Source: Oscillospiraceae bacterium (GTDB lineage: Bacteria; Bacillota; Clostridia; Oscillospirales; Acutalibacteraceae). Taken from it: DNA of 64,000 nucleotides. Where the stretch lies: the NCBI GenBank assembly GCA_902769255.1, contig CACXOM010000001.1, positions 142,734 to 206,733 on the forward strand, read 5' to 3'. The notes under the pieces are model-generated. The model had not been told where the DNA came from. It ran no database searches and saw nothing but the letters and a program-made list of their open reading frames with translations. Positions 45,367-54,363 of the stretch are shown here, piece after piece. A program made the translations under genes and the position numbers. Every line of letters begins with the position of its first letter. The stretch's first letter is position 1.

Positions 45367-46794
45367 TTGAAAAACAGTTATGAAAGTCCGCTTTGTTCGA
45401 GATATGCTTCAAAAGAAATGCAGTATATCTTCTCACCGGATATGAAATTTACCACTTGGAGAAAACTTTGGATTGCATTAGCAGAAAGCGAAAAAGAATT
45501 AGGCTTAAATATTACTGATGAGCAAATTGATGAGTTAAAGGCTCATGTAAACGATGTTGATTACGAAAAAGTCGCAGAATATGAAAAACAAACCCGTCAT
45601 GATGTTATGTCGCATATTAAGGCCTACGGCGACCAATGTCCTAACGCTAAAGGTATTATTCATTTAGGCGCAACATCTTGCTTTGTTGGTGATAATACCG
45701 ATATTATCATTATGAAAAAAGGCCTTGAACTTATTCGTTCAAAAGTTTTAACCGCTATTAAACTTTTATCGGATTTTGCTGTAAAATATAAAGATACACC
45801 GACTCTTGCTTTTACACATTTTCAGCCTGCTCAACCTACGACAGTAGGCAAGCGTGCTACTCTTTGGATTCAAGATTTAACTTTTGACCTTGATGAAATT
45901 GATTTTGTAATTTCACGCCTTAAAATGCTCGGCTCAAAAGGAACAACTGGCACACAGGCTTCGTTTAAAGAACTTTTTGACGGTGATATTGAAAAAATTA
46001 ATGCAGTTGATAAAAAAATTGCCGAAAAAATGGGATTTTTAGAAACTTACGCAGTTTCGGGACAAACTTATTCAAGAAAAGTTGATACAAGAGTGTTAAA
46101 TTGCTTGTCGGCAATTGCTCAATCGGCTCATAAATTTTCAAACGACATTCGCCTTTTGCAACATTTGAAAGAAGTTGAGGAGCCTTTTGAAAAAGGTCAA
46201 ATCGGCTCTTCGGCAATGGCTTATAAGCGCAACCCGATGCGTAGCGAGCGAATTGCTTCGCTTTCACGCTATGTTATGTGCGATGCGCTTAACCCTGCAA
46301 TTACCGCCGCTACACAATGGTTTGAAAGAACTCTTGACGACTCGGCTAACAAGAGAATTTCGGTTGCCGAAGGATTTTTGGCAGTTGACGCAATTTTAAA
46401 TCTTGTTATTAATGTATCAGACGGACTTGTAGTTTATGACAAAGTTATAACCGCTCGTTTAATGGCTGAATTGCCGTTTATGGCTACTGAAAATATTCTT
46501 ATGGACGCTGTAAAACTCGGTGGTGACAGACAGGAACTTCACGAGGCAATTCGTGTTCACTCAATGGCTGCCGCAAAAGCAGTTAAAGAAGAGGGCAAGG
46601 CTAACGATTTGCTTGAAAGAATTGCAAATGATGAACGCTTTGGTATGTCTTTGGAACAGTTGCAAAGCGTTATGAACCCTAAAAACTTTATAGGTATGGC
46701 TGACAAACAGGTTGAAAGTTTTATCAAAAATATTGTTGAGCCTATTTTGAAAAACAACGAAATCAGTGGCGAAATGCCTGAAATTAATGTTTAA
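45367..46794 (+). CDS. purB: Adenylosuccinate lyase
   Basis: 475 residues, fumarase/aspartase superfamily. It acts twice in purine synthesis, splitting SAICAR and adenylosuccinate. The signature loop is [31 protein letters not shown] and [12 protein letters not shown] are also conserved. The start is set at TTG 45367, 8 bases after GAGAGGTG; another TTG is two codons earlier. It is followed by guaA after 14 bases. Confidence 0.96.
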   Translation: MKNSYESPLCSRYASKEMQYIFSPDMKFTTWRKLWIALAESEKELGLNITDEQIDELKAHVNDVDYEKVAEYEKQTRHDVMSHIKAYGDQCPNAKGIIHLGATSCFVGDNTDIIIMKKGLELIRSKVLTAIKLLSDFAVKYKDTPTLAFTHFQPAQPTTVGKRATLWIQDLTFDLDEIDFVISRLKMLGSKGTTGTQASFKELFDGDIEKINAVDKKIAEKMGFLETYAVSGQTYSRKVDTRVLNCLSAIAQSAHKFSNDIRLLQHLKEVEEPFEKGQIGSSAMAYKRNPMRSERIASLSRYVMCDALNPAITAATQWFERTLDDSANKRISVAEGFLAVDAILNLVINVSDGLVVYDKVITARLMAELPFMATENILMDAVKLGGDRQELHEAIRVHSMAAAKAVKEEGKANDLLERIANDERFGMSLEQLQSVMNPKNFIGMADKQVESFIKNIVEPILKNNEISGEMPEINV

Positions 46795-46808
46795 TCAGGG
46801 GGAGAAAA

Positions 46809-48353
46809 ATGGCAAAAGAATTAATTATTGTCCTTGATTTCGGCGGACAGTATAACCAGTTAATTGCTCGCAGAGTGCGTGATTTTAATGTATATTGCGA
46901 GATTTTGCCTTATACTGTTTCGATTGAAAAAATTAAAGAATTAAGCCCGAAAGGCATTATTTTCACAGGCGGACCTAACAGCGTTTATGACCCGACAAGT
47001 CCGCATTATTCAAAAGAGATTTTTGAACTCGGTATTCCGATTTTGGGTATATGCTATGGATGTCAGTTTATGGCATATGCACTCGGCGGTTCTGTTGCTA
47101 CCGCAAGCAAGGCTACCGCAAGAGAATACGGTAAAACTAAAACATATTATGATGAAAACAGTATTTTGTTTAAGAATTTGCCAAGCGTTGGTACTTCTTG
47201 GATGAGCCATAGCGACTATATTAGTAAAACGCCTGAAGGTTTTGAAATTGTCGCTCATACCGAGCATTGTCCTGTTGCTGCAATGCAAAATGTTGATAAG
47301 AAATTTTACGGCGTTCAGTTTCACCCCGAAGTTAATCATACCGAAAACGGTAAAGATATGCTTTATAAGTTTTTATATGATGTTTGCGAGTGTTCTGGCG
47401 AGTGGAAAATGGAAAGTTTTATTGAAAAAACAGTTGCCGAAATTAGCGAGCAGGTAGGCTCTGACGGCGTTGTTTTAGGACTTTCCGGCGGTGTTGACTC
47501 ATCAGTTGCGGCGGCTCTTATTTCAAAAGCAGTCGGCAAGCAATTAACCTGCGTTTTTGTTGACCAAGGGTTAATGCGTAAAGACGAAGGCGACTTTGTT
47601 GAGCAAACTTTTACAAAACTTTTTGATTTGAATTTTGTCAGAGTTAATTGTCAACAAACATTTTATGAAAAGCTAAAAGGTTATACTGACCCTGAAGATA
47701 AACGCCACATTATCGGCACTGAATTTTATAAGGTATTTTCTGATAAAATTAAAGAAAGTTACGGTGACGGTTATTTTGCTCAAGGTACTATTTATCCTGA
47801 TAGAATTGAGAGCGGAAAAGGCGATGCCGCTAAAATTAAAACGCACCACAATCAAGTAAAAATTACTGATGAGGTGCAGTTTAAAGGCGTTATTGAACCG
47901 CTTAAAGATTTATTTAAAGATGAGGTTAGAAAAGTCGGCGAAATGCTCGGACTTCCTCATGAATTGGTATGGCGTCAGCCGTTCCCAGGTCCCGGTTTGG
48001 GTGTTAGAATAATCGGCGAAATAACCGAAGAAAAAATCAAAATCTTGCAAGAAGCAGACGCTATTTTGCGTGATGAGATGGACAGGTGCGGTTATGCTGA
48101 AAATATGGCGCAGTTTTTCGCAGTTTTGCCTGGTGTTAAAACCGTAGGCGTTATGGGCGATGCAAGAACTTACGACGAGTTAATCGCAATCCGTGCGGTT
48201 ACAACAGATGACTTTATGACAGCGGATTTTGCAAAAATCCCTTATGAAATTTTAGGCAGAGTTTCAAATAGAATTATTAACGAGGTTGACCATGTAAACC
48301 GCGTAGTTTACGATATAACCTCAAAACCCCCGGGAACAGTTGAGTGGGAATGA
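46809..48353 (+). CDS. guaA: GMP synthase (glutamine-hydrolysing)
   Basis: 514 residues, XMP to GMP. The N-terminal class I glutaminase has the Cys in [16 protein letters not shown] and the His in [11 protein letters not shown]. The ATP-pyrophosphatase domain has the P-loop [13 protein letters not shown]. The C-terminal dimerisation domain ends KPPGTVEWE. The final GAG-TGG-GAA codons are the integration core of the mobile element that follows, and the stop TGA is completed by element sequence. Confidence 0.98.
   Translation: MAKELIIVLDFGGQYNQLIARRVRDFNVYCEILPYTVSIEKIKELSPKGIIFTGGPNSVYDPTSPHYSKEIFELGIPILGICYGCQFMAYALGGSVATASKATAREYGKTKTYYDENSILFKNLPSVGTSWMSHSDYISKTPEGFEIVAHTEHCPVAAMQNVDKKFYGVQFHPEVNHTENGKDMLYKFLYDVCECSGEWKMESFIEKTVAEISEQVGSDGVVLGLSGGVDSSVAAALISKAVGKQLTCVFVDQGLMRKDEGDFVEQTFTKLFDLNFVRVNCQQTFYEKLKGYTDPEDKRHIIGTEFYKVFSDKIKESYGDGYFAQGTIYPDRIESGKGDAAKIKTHHNQVKITDEVQFKGVIEPLKDLFKDEVRKVGEMLGLPHELVWRQPFPGPGLGVRIIGEITEEKIKILQEADAILRDEMDRCGYAENMAQFFAVLPGVKTVGVMGDARTYDELIAIRAVTTDDFMTADFAKIPYEILGRVSNRIINEVDHVNRVVYDITSKPPGTVEWE
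48342..48351 (+). repeat. attL core in the guaA 3-prime end
   Basis: GAGTGGGAAT, encoding Glu-Trp-Glu and the first base of the stop. It is identical to 62073-62082. The conserved GuaA C-terminus is a known integration site for tyrosine-recombinase islands. Confidence 0.8.
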
Positions 48354-48410
48354 TTTCATACCCTTAAAAAAGCCCATAAACAAAGGCTTTTCGCCGTTCT
48401 ACTGTCCTCT

Positions 48411-48430
48411 GTGGCAACAAAATGGCAACA
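48411..48430 (+). repeat. Left integrase arm-type sites
   Basis: TGGCAAC occurs twice on an 11-base period (48412-48418 and 48423-48429). The same pair occurs near the right end at 61953-61972, differing by one base in twenty. It resembles the paired DR2 arm sites bound by Tn916-type integrases (inference). Confidence 0.65.
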
Positions 48431-48456
48431 TTATTTGAATTATCATAAGAATAAGC

Positions 48457-48498
48457 AAAGAGCTATCAGATTTTTTGAAAGTCTGATAGCTCTTTTTC
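48457..48498 (+). terminator. Terminator at the left end of the element
   Basis: A 14-base stem (AAAGAGCTATCAGA/TCTGATAGCTCTTT) followed by a T-rich run on the plus strand. It replaces whatever terminator guaA had before insertion and also lies past the repressor gene's stop. Confidence 0.8.
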
Positions 48499-48510
48499 TT
48501 ATGCTTGTAT

Positions 48511-49041
48511 TTAATCGTTTTTCAGTCGGTCTTTGAAAGCCTCAATCATTTTGTCACTGAGTCCCTGTGACGGGACTTTAACATAACCGGAATTTTCATC
48601 ATATTTCGGGTAGTTATAGCGCCATTTGTCATAGTCTTCACGGCTGATGTCGCCGCTATGATACTTTTCAGCCTGTTCTGCCCACGCATTTAGCATTTCG
48701 GAAAGCTCGGCAGCATCTTTTCCCTTGCGAGAGTCAACACGCATAGAAACGCCGTTCTCGCCTTTTTCAATTGTCAATCCATAGCGATCCTCTATTGTAA
48801 ACAGCGTGTGTATTAAACCAAGATAGCTGTCGATGTCGGGTACGGACAAAGCCAGCGGTGACACACCAAGCACGCCGGCAAGGTTTTCGGTTAAATCAGC
48901 TTTCGGCGTTCTTGAGCCTGATTCATATTGCGCCATACGGATGTCAGCGGTCTTTTCGGGAAAGCCGACTACCGTTCCTAAATACTTTTGTGTCATTCCC
49001 CGCAGATTGCGGAAGAAACGAATTCTTTCACCGATTGCCAT
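48511..49041 (-). CDS. Xre-family regulator of the element
   Basis: 176 residues. The N-terminal helix-turn-helix (GERIRFFRNLRGMTQKYLGTVVG through QYESGSRTPK) is followed by an uncharacterised alpha/beta C-terminal part with a tryptophan/tyrosine-rich end (DYDKWRYNYPKY). The RBS AAGGAGCG lies 8 bases before the ATG. It is divergent from the excisionase-integrase genes and probably the element's master repressor. Related regulators occupy this position in other Firmicutes elements. Confidence 0.8.
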   Translation of the reverse strand: MAIGERIRFFRNLRGMTQKYLGTVVGFPEKTADIRMAQYESGSRTPKADLTENLAGVLGVSPLALSVPDIDSYLGLIHTLFTIEDRYGLTIEKGENGVSMRVDSRKGKDAAELSEMLNAWAEQAEKYHSGDISREDYDKWRYNYPKYDENSGYVKVPSQGLSDKMIEAFKDRLKND

Positions 49042-49076
49042 AGCAATTACGCTCCTTGTTTATGTAATATGCAGTA

Positions 49077-49106
49077 AGTATATCATATATGTTTAGCTTG
49101 TGTCAA
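49077..49106 (-). promoter_or_regulatory. Promoter of the Xre regulator
   Basis: On the minus strand, TTGACA (49106-49101) and TATACT (49082-49077) with an 18-base spacer. Confidence 0.75.
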
Positions 49107-49148
49107 GATAACCAAAGCAAAAAAAGTAAATATTTTTTCGAAAGCCAC

Positions 49149-49177
49149 TTGACTTTACTGAATTTGTTTAGTATAAT
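49149..49177 (+). promoter_or_regulatory. Promoter of the xis-int operon
   Basis: TTGACT at 49149-49154 and TATAAT at 49172-49177, 17-base spacer. It starts a leader of about 150 bases before the excisionase gene. Confidence 0.8.
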
Positions 49178-49184
49178 AGTTAAG

Positions 49185-49332
49185 CAAATAGCGTTAAGTC
49201 TATTTCTAACAACTGAATAACCGTCATATGTCACGGTAATGGCATATCCGCTCGGGCAAATCGGAATGCGGCCAGAAAGTTCTCCGACACTAAATAATTG
49301 AAGTATCAAAAAACAAGTAAGGGGGTGATCAA
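49185..49332 (+). promoter_or_regulatory. Structured leader before the excisionase gene
   Basis: About 150 untranslated bases. An 8-pair stem with one bulge joins GCATATCCG (49242-49250) with CGGAATGC (49262-49269). A smaller hairpin CCGT/ACGG lies at 49221-49236. It contains no ORF. The leader ends in a strong AAGGGGGTGATC ribosome site. The purpose is unknown; control of excision by attenuation is possible. Confidence 0.4.
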
Positions 49333-49530
49333 ATGGAAAGTACAAGCTTTATGAGAGTTGATGAGGTGGCTCAGAAATTGGGTATATCAAAATCCTATGC
49401 TTACAAAATCGTCCAAAAACTAAATGTCGAACTGAAAGAAAAAGGATTTATGACAATTTCGGGGCGAGTAAATAAGCAATATTTTATGGAACGCACCTGC
49501 TACGGTGCAACTAAGAAAGAGAGGGATTAA
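49333..49530 (+). CDS. AlpA/excisionase-like helix-turn-helix protein
   Basis: 65 residues. The core is MRVDEVAQKLGISKSYAYKI, a winged-helix start typical of AlpA/Xis-type proteins, followed by ISGRVNKQYFMER. It directly precedes the integrase (3-base gap) and has a strong AAGGGGGTGAT site. The expected role is to bend DNA for excision or to regulate int. Confidence 0.8.
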   Translation: MESTSFMRVDEVAQKLGISKSYAYKIVQKLNVELKEKGFMTISGRVNKQYFMERTCYGATKKERD

Positions 49531-49533
49531 ACA

Positions 49534-50607
49534 ATGGCAGTATATAAAGAAGAAAAAACAAACACTTGGCGAGTGCTTTACCGTTACACCGATTGGAACG
49601 GTGAACGAAAGCAGTCGCAGAAACGAGGGTTCAAAACAAAGCGTGAAGCACAGGCTTGGGAGCGAGAACAGCTTAACAAACTGGGCGGTGATTTGGATAT
49701 GACCTTTAAGAGCTTTGTGCAGCATTATACTGAGGATATGCAGGCTCGTATTAAAGAAAACACTTGGGCAACCAAAGAACATATCATTCAGACAAAACTC
49801 ATTCCCTATTTTGGGAAGCTGAAGATGTGCAACATAACCGCACAACAAATAATCACTTGGCAAAATGAGCTTATCAATTATAAGGACGATAACGGCAAGC
49901 CCTATTCTCCCGTATATTTGAAAACAATTCACAATCAGCTGTCTGCAATATTCAACCATGCTGTCAGATACTACAACCTGAAAGAAAACCCTTGTCAAAA
50001 GGCGGGCAGTATGGGTAAAAAGAAAAATCGTGAAATGCTTTTCTGGACGAAAGAGGAATATTTGAAGTTTGCTGATGCAATGATGGATAAGCCGATGTCA
50101 TACTATGCGTTTGAAATGCTCTATTGGACGGGTATTCGTGAGGGCGAGCTGTTAGCTCTTACTCCTGCTGATTTCGATTTTGAAAAGCGAACGGTTACAA
50201 TCAATAAATCGTTTCAGCACTTAAACGGCAGAGACATCATTACTTCCCCGAAAACAGAGAAAAGCAACCGCGCGATTCAGCTGCCGAAGTTCCTTTGTGA
50301 TGAAATGCAGGACTATCTGAAAATGCTTTACGATGTAGGTTTGGAGGACAGAATGTTTCCTGTTACAAAAAGCTATCTGCACAGAGAAATGGACAGAGGC
50401 TCAAAACAAGCCGGGGTAAAAAGAATTCGTATTCACGATATCCGCCACAGCCACGTTAGTTTGTTGATTGATATGGGATTCTCTGCAACGGCTATTGCAG
50501 ACCGTGTGGGACATGAAAGCATTGATATAACTTACAACTATGCACATTTGTTTCCATCAAAGCAGGCTGAAATGGCGGATAAGTTAGATATGGAAAGGGG
50601 CGAGTAA
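49534..50607 (+). CDS. int: Tyrosine recombinase (integrase)
   Basis: 357 residues. The N-terminal arm-binding domain (about 1-55, WRVLYRYTDWNGERKQSQKRG) resembles the Tn916 integrase arm domain. A SAM-like core-binding domain (about 60-165) and the catalytic domain follow. Catalytic residues are Arg in TGIREGELL (about 200), HDIRHSH (about 300), the second His in VGHES and Tyr in YNYAHLF (about 334). All are intact, so it is probably active. It should act on GAGTGGGAAT at guaA. Confidence 0.95.
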   Translation: MAVYKEEKTNTWRVLYRYTDWNGERKQSQKRGFKTKREAQAWEREQLNKLGGDLDMTFKSFVQHYTEDMQARIKENTWATKEHIIQTKLIPYFGKLKMCNITAQQIITWQNELINYKDDNGKPYSPVYLKTIHNQLSAIFNHAVRYYNLKENPCQKAGSMGKKKNREMLFWTKEEYLKFADAMMDKPMSYYAFEMLYWTGIREGELLALTPADFDFEKRTVTINKSFQHLNGRDIITSPKTEKSNRAIQLPKFLCDEMQDYLKMLYDVGLEDRMFPVTKSYLHREMDRGSKQAGVKRIRIHDIRHSHVSLLIDMGFSATAIADRVGHESIDITYNYAHLFPSKQAEMADKLDMERGE

Positions 50608-50608
50608 A

Positions 50609-50935
50609 ATGTCACTTAAAAATAGAGATGAGCATAACCGCTGGAGAAACAAAACCGTAGCGTTTCGTGTATCGCCGGAGGAGGACAAACAAATTGAAAC
50701 TTATGTACAACTCTCAGGGCTTACTAAGCAGGATTATATAACAAGGCGACTTACCCACAAAGATATTGTTGTTCAGGGCAATCCGAGAGTCTTCAAGGCC
50801 TTACGAAATCAACTTGCCGAGGTGCTGTCGGAATTACAGCGAATAGAAGCCGGCGGCGACGTCAATGACGAGCTACTTGATTTAATTGAAATGATAGCCG
50901 ATATTCTCGGCGGGTTAAAGGAGGAATCAGAATGA
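50609..50935 (+). CDS. MobC-like relaxosome protein
   Basis: 108 residues. The start is RNKTVAFRVSPEEDKQIETYVQLSGLTKQDYI, the ribbon-helix-helix-like beginning of MobC-type mobilization proteins, followed by an acidic helical tail. It should bind near oriT and assist the relaxase. It follows int by one base and overlaps the ATPase gene by four. Confidence 0.8.
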   Translation: MSLKNRDEHNRWRNKTVAFRVSPEEDKQIETYVQLSGLTKQDYITRRLTHKDIVVQGNPRVFKALRNQLAEVLSELQRIEAGGDVNDELLDLIEMIADILGGLKEESE

Positions 50936-52137
50936 TAGATAAAAAAGAAAAGACCGCTCCGAATGTATCTGTTGGCGCAGATACGGAGCAGTCAATCCAA
51001 AAATGTACTGATAATATTATAACCGATTATGATGAAAATATCAAGGATTTGGACGAAAGTTTTCGTGAAATGCAAAGAGAAATGCTTAGGCAAATGGATC
51101 CGTCCTATCTGAAAACCGTTTCAATGTCGGCTCTGTATGATACCGATTTCGAAACACAAACCGCACTTATAGACGGTCTGCTTTATCAGGGAACTTACTT
51201 GTTCGTGGGTTCTCCGAAAGTAGGAAAGAGTTTTATGATGGCACAGCTCGCTTACCATATCGGCACTGGAACTCCGCTTTGGAATTACAGAGTCCGCAAA
51301 GCAACCGTTCTTTATTTTGCCCTTGAAGATGATTACCCTCGCTTACAGCGCAGGCTCTATCATATGTTCGGTGCAGACGGAACAGACGACCTGTATTTTG
51401 CAACAGAAAGCAAAACCGTAAACGGCGGTTTGGAAGACCAAATAAGAGGTTTTATTCAGGAACACCCTGACACCGGACTGATTATCATAGATACGCTAAA
51501 GCGTGTTCGAGAGACAGGTGGTGCGGATTACAGCTACGGCAGTGATTACGATGTAGTCGCAAAGCTGAAATCGCTTGCCGACAGCTACAAGGTAACAATG
51601 CTTATCGTCCATCACACACGCAAACAGCAGGCTGACGATAAATTTGATACAATCTCCGGCACAAACGGATTGCTCGGTGCGGCAGACGGCGCCTTTGTTC
51701 TCAGCAAAGAGAAACGAACAACCAATGCCGCAACGCTTGACATCACCGGCAGAGATCAGCAGGATCAGCGAATACACCTTGTTAGAAATCCGCAAAAACT
51801 TATATGGGAATTTGAAAAAAGCGAAACAGAAGTTTGGACAGAGCCGCCTGACCCGCTGCTTGAAAAGGTATCGACTGTTCTTCCTTCGGGAAGTAGCAGT
51901 TGGGATGGGTCGGCCTCCGAGTTGTGCGTGAGACTTGGCTTGGATATAAAGCCGAATGTCCTATCGCTGAGGCTGAGTATCAACGCAGGGCGGCTGCTTA
52001 AAGATTATGGCATTCATTACAAAGCAAGCCGTACGCACGGCGGACGCAAAATTTCTCTTTGGAGAGAAAACGTTGCGGAGGACGTGTCAATGTGTGACGA
52101 CCGTGACAATCTTTTTGAGAACGACGGCGATGTCTAA
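50932..52137 (+). CDS. RepA/DnaB-like AAA ATPase
   Basis: 401 residues. A RecA-fold (AAA_25) domain has Walker A GSPKVGKSFMMAQ (about residue 92), Walker B LIIIDTLKRV and a typical LIVHHTRKQ segment. It resembles hexameric replicative helicase-like RepA proteins common in mobilizable elements, where it may unwind or replicate the excised circle. The start overlaps MobC, with GGAGGAATCAG upstream. The C-terminal 80 residues look like a winged-helix domain. Confidence 0.85.
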   Translation: MIDKKEKTAPNVSVGADTEQSIQKCTDNIITDYDENIKDLDESFREMQREMLRQMDPSYLKTVSMSALYDTDFETQTALIDGLLYQGTYLFVGSPKVGKSFMMAQLAYHIGTGTPLWNYRVRKATVLYFALEDDYPRLQRRLYHMFGADGTDDLYFATESKTVNGGLEDQIRGFIQEHPDTGLIIIDTLKRVRETGGADYSYGSDYDVVAKLKSLADSYKVTMLIVHHTRKQQADDKFDTISGTNGLLGAADGAFVLSKEKRTTNAATLDITGRDQQDQRIHLVRNPQKLIWEFEKSETEVWTEPPDPLLEKVSTVLPSGSSSWDGSASELCVRLGLDIKPNVLSLRLSINAGRLLKDYGIHYKASRTHGGRKISLWRENVAEDVSMCDDRDNLFENDGDV

Positions 52138-52355
52138 AACACCGTCACCATCGTCACGGTTTGTCACGCAATAAAGTTTAGCAGAGTGTGCAGAGAGTAC
52201 CTTTTCAAAGGCGGCTCTTTGCCCCTCGGAGAGCGCAAAACCTGCTTGCAGGTTGCATTTTTGATGGGCTTGCCTGTCAAAAGTGCTTTTGCGTTACTCT
52301 TGACAAGAGTAACAGAACCCCGGCTACGCCGGATAAGGAAAGGATGTGAGATTTA
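52138..52355 (+). other. Candidate oriT region with four inverted repeats
   Basis: A gene-free stretch directly before the MobV relaxase. In order it contains AACCTGC-TT-GCAGGTT (52239-52254), CAAAAG-TG-CTTTTG (52278-52291), a 10-base-arm repeat GTTACTCTTG/CAAGAGTAAC with a 1-base centre (52293-52313), and CCGGC-TAC-GCCGG (52320-52332). MobV relaxases usually nick next to such a repeat, close upstream of mob. The exact nick site is not determined. Confidence 0.65.
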
Positions 52356-53558
52356 ATGAAAAGAACGATAAGCGCAATGGTCGGTAAAGGCTCTGTCAAT
52401 CATAACAGCCGCAAGTTTAAAGCTGAAAATGTAGACGGCAGCCGAACACATCTCAATATCGACTACTGCAATGAAAATATCAAAAAAGTCTATCACGAAT
52501 TGTTTGACGAAGCTCTTGAAAAATATAATTCCAAGCAGACAAGAGCCGACCGCAGAATAGAAAACTACTATGAAAAAATCCGTAATTCAAAGCAAGAAAA
52601 GACGTTCCACGAACTCATTTTGCAGATAGGCGATAAGGAAAATATGAGTGCCGAGAGTGAATACGGGCAGCTTGCAAGAGAGATTTTGGACGAATACTAT
52701 CGTGGGTTTCAGGAAAGAAATCCTCAGTTAAAAGTGTTCTCAGCTCATCTTCATATGGACGAAGCGACGCCTCATCTGCATATAGATTTTGTTCCGTTCA
52801 CCACGGGTAGCAAGCGTGGACTTGATACAAGAGTATCACTCAAACAGGCGCTTGCTGCACAAGGATTTAAGGGCGGAACACGTGGAGATACCGAATGGAA
52901 TCAATGGGTAAGCGCAGAAAAATCCGCACTCGCATTTGTTATGGAACGCTACGGAATTGAGTGGGAACACAAGGGTACTCACGAAAAACATTTGTCTGTT
53001 CTTGACTATAAAAAACAGGAACGAGAGAAAGAACTTGATGCTCTTGAAGATAAACTTGCAGAGAAAAAAGACGAGTTTCAAACGGTGCAAAGCCGTATTC
53101 AAAATTACGATAACGGTACACAGGTTATTGAAGAATTGGAAAAACGCATTGAAACAGACAGCGAATTTCAGTTACCCGATCCTCCTGCACTGATGTCGGC
53201 AAAGTCCTATAAACAGAAATTAGTCTACCCGCTGATAAAGAAACTAAAAGATGTAATCAAAGAGGTGTTTTACCGTTATTATCACGCTCTTGATAGCTAT
53301 CACAGACTTAATAATACCAATGCGAATCTTTATCGTGAGAACGAGCGGCTGAGCAAAATCAACGAGCGTTTGACAGATGAAAACACTACACTTCGAGCTG
53401 AAAACAAGGATTTTAGATTGCTCCGCAAGGTGTTCGGAAGTCAGCAAATTGATGCTCTTATTGCTCAGGCAAAGGAGCAGGAACAGCAACGCAAGCACAC
53501 AAAACAACCGTCTAATCAGCGCACAAAGCGCATTAGAAATAATGATTTTGAAAGGTAG
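52356..53558 (+). CDS. MobV-family relaxase
   Basis: 400 residues. The N-terminal half carries the Pre/Mob relaxase motifs: SVNHNSRKF near the start (motif I region), and HLHMDEATPHLHIDFVPF at about 130, the HxHxDE...PHxH metal site of MobV. The C-terminal half is coiled coil (DKLAEKKDEFQTVQSRIQ, RENERLSKINERLTDENTTLRAENK). It nicks one strand at oriT for transfer by a helper. AAAGGATG precedes the ATG. Confidence 0.93.
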   Translation: MKRTISAMVGKGSVNHNSRKFKAENVDGSRTHLNIDYCNENIKKVYHELFDEALEKYNSKQTRADRRIENYYEKIRNSKQEKTFHELILQIGDKENMSAESEYGQLAREILDEYYRGFQERNPQLKVFSAHLHMDEATPHLHIDFVPFTTGSKRGLDTRVSLKQALAAQGFKGGTRGDTEWNQWVSAEKSALAFVMERYGIEWEHKGTHEKHLSVLDYKKQEREKELDALEDKLAEKKDEFQTVQSRIQNYDNGTQVIEELEKRIETDSEFQLPDPPALMSAKSYKQKLVYPLIKKLKDVIKEVFYRYYHALDSYHRLNNTNANLYRENERLSKINERLTDENTTLRAENKDFRLLRKVFGSQQIDALIAQAKEQEQQRKHTKQPSNQRTKRIRNNDFER

Positions 53559-53567
53559 GCAAACAAA

Positions 53568-53948
53568 ATGGCAAAGACAATTTTTGAACAAATGGGCGGC
53601 ACTTACACACGGGTTGGGGATTATTATCTCCCCAATTTGAAACTGCCCGAAGAAGAAAAGCAAGCAAATATCGGCGTATGGGGTATGAGGCATAAACGGT
53701 TTTTGAAAGAAAATCATCGTGTACTTTATGCTAACCTAATGACTTCGGGCAAGCTTGTTGCATATCTTGATGACATCGAACAACAGGCAACTGCTATGTT
53801 TCTCCGGCTGGTAAAAGAACTTGCCGAAAAAGAAAATGTAACCGAAGAACTCAAAGCAACAGACCAAATGCTGTGGGTTCAGAAGATGAATAATATCCGT
53901 AATCGTGCAACGGAAATTGTAAATGCAGAATTGATTTACACGGTATAA
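53568..53948 (+). CDS. tnpV: Transposon-encoded protein TnpV
   Basis: 126 residues, matching the TnpV family of Tn4451-type elements: GGTYTRVGDYYLPNLKLPEE at the start, GVWGMRHKRFLKE and TDQMLWVQKMNNIRNRATEIV. The family role is not known. It follows the relaxase by 9 bases, as in Tn4451 relatives. The cargo begins after it. Confidence 0.85.
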   Translation: MAKTIFEQMGGTYTRVGDYYLPNLKLPEEEKQANIGVWGMRHKRFLKENHRVLYANLMTSGKLVAYLDDIEQQATAMFLRLVKELAEKENVTEELKATDQMLWVQKMNNIRNRATEIVNAELIYTV

Positions 53949-54007
53949 GCACCAAGGCGGCAGGGAGAAATCTCTGCCGCTATTTGCTGGTTGTTGCTTA
54001 AAAACAG

Positions 54008-54036
54008 TTGACTTATTTACGGATTTAATATATACT
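54008..54036 (+). promoter_or_regulatory. Promoter of the R-M controller gene
   Basis: TTGACT at 54008-54013 and TATACT at 54031-54036, 17-base spacer, about 50 bases before the small Xre gene. Confidence 0.75.
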
Positions 54037-54088
54037 TAAAATGTGAAATTGTAAACTGCGATATTTATACTTTGACAGAGGTTGCAAT

Positions 54089-54295
54089 ATGATTACAGCT
54101 AAAATCGGCAATAGAATACGTGAACTGAGAACCCAAACAGGATTAAGCCAAGAAAAATTTGCTCAAAAAATAGGTATGGATAGAACGTATTTTGCAAGTG
54201 TTGAGCTTGGCAAACGTAATATTTCTATTGTTAACATCGAAAAAATAGCGAACGGTTTGGAAATATCGCTTTCTGAATTATTTAAAGATATTTAA
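54089..54295 (+). CDS. Small Xre protein, probable R-M controller
   Basis: 68 residues, essentially one helix-turn-helix: GNRIRELRTQTGLSQEKFAQKIG then DRTYFASVELGKRNISI. Its size and position directly before a methyltransferase fit the C (controller) proteins that time R-M expression after entry to a new host. An inverted repeat TCTGT/ACAGA (54302-54319) lies between it and the methyltransferase and could be a binding site. Confidence 0.75.
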   Translation: MITAKIGNRIRELRTQTGLSQEKFAQKIGMDRTYFASVELGKRNISIVNIEKIANGLEISLSELFKDI

Positions 54296-54363
54296 TCTGA
54301 GTCTGTTTTGACGGACAGAACGTTTTATATAATATAGTTAGAATGATTGTCGGAGGAGTTGCA

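Noticed and set aside
48354-48510. Possible small gene between guaA and the Xre regulator
   Set aside because: Only arm sites and a terminator hairpin are present; no frame with a ribosome site.
49420-49998. 192-codon open frame on the minus strand
   Set aside because: Antisense to xis and int. It is Phe/Leu/Cys-rich with no recognisable domain, while int is intact on the other strand.
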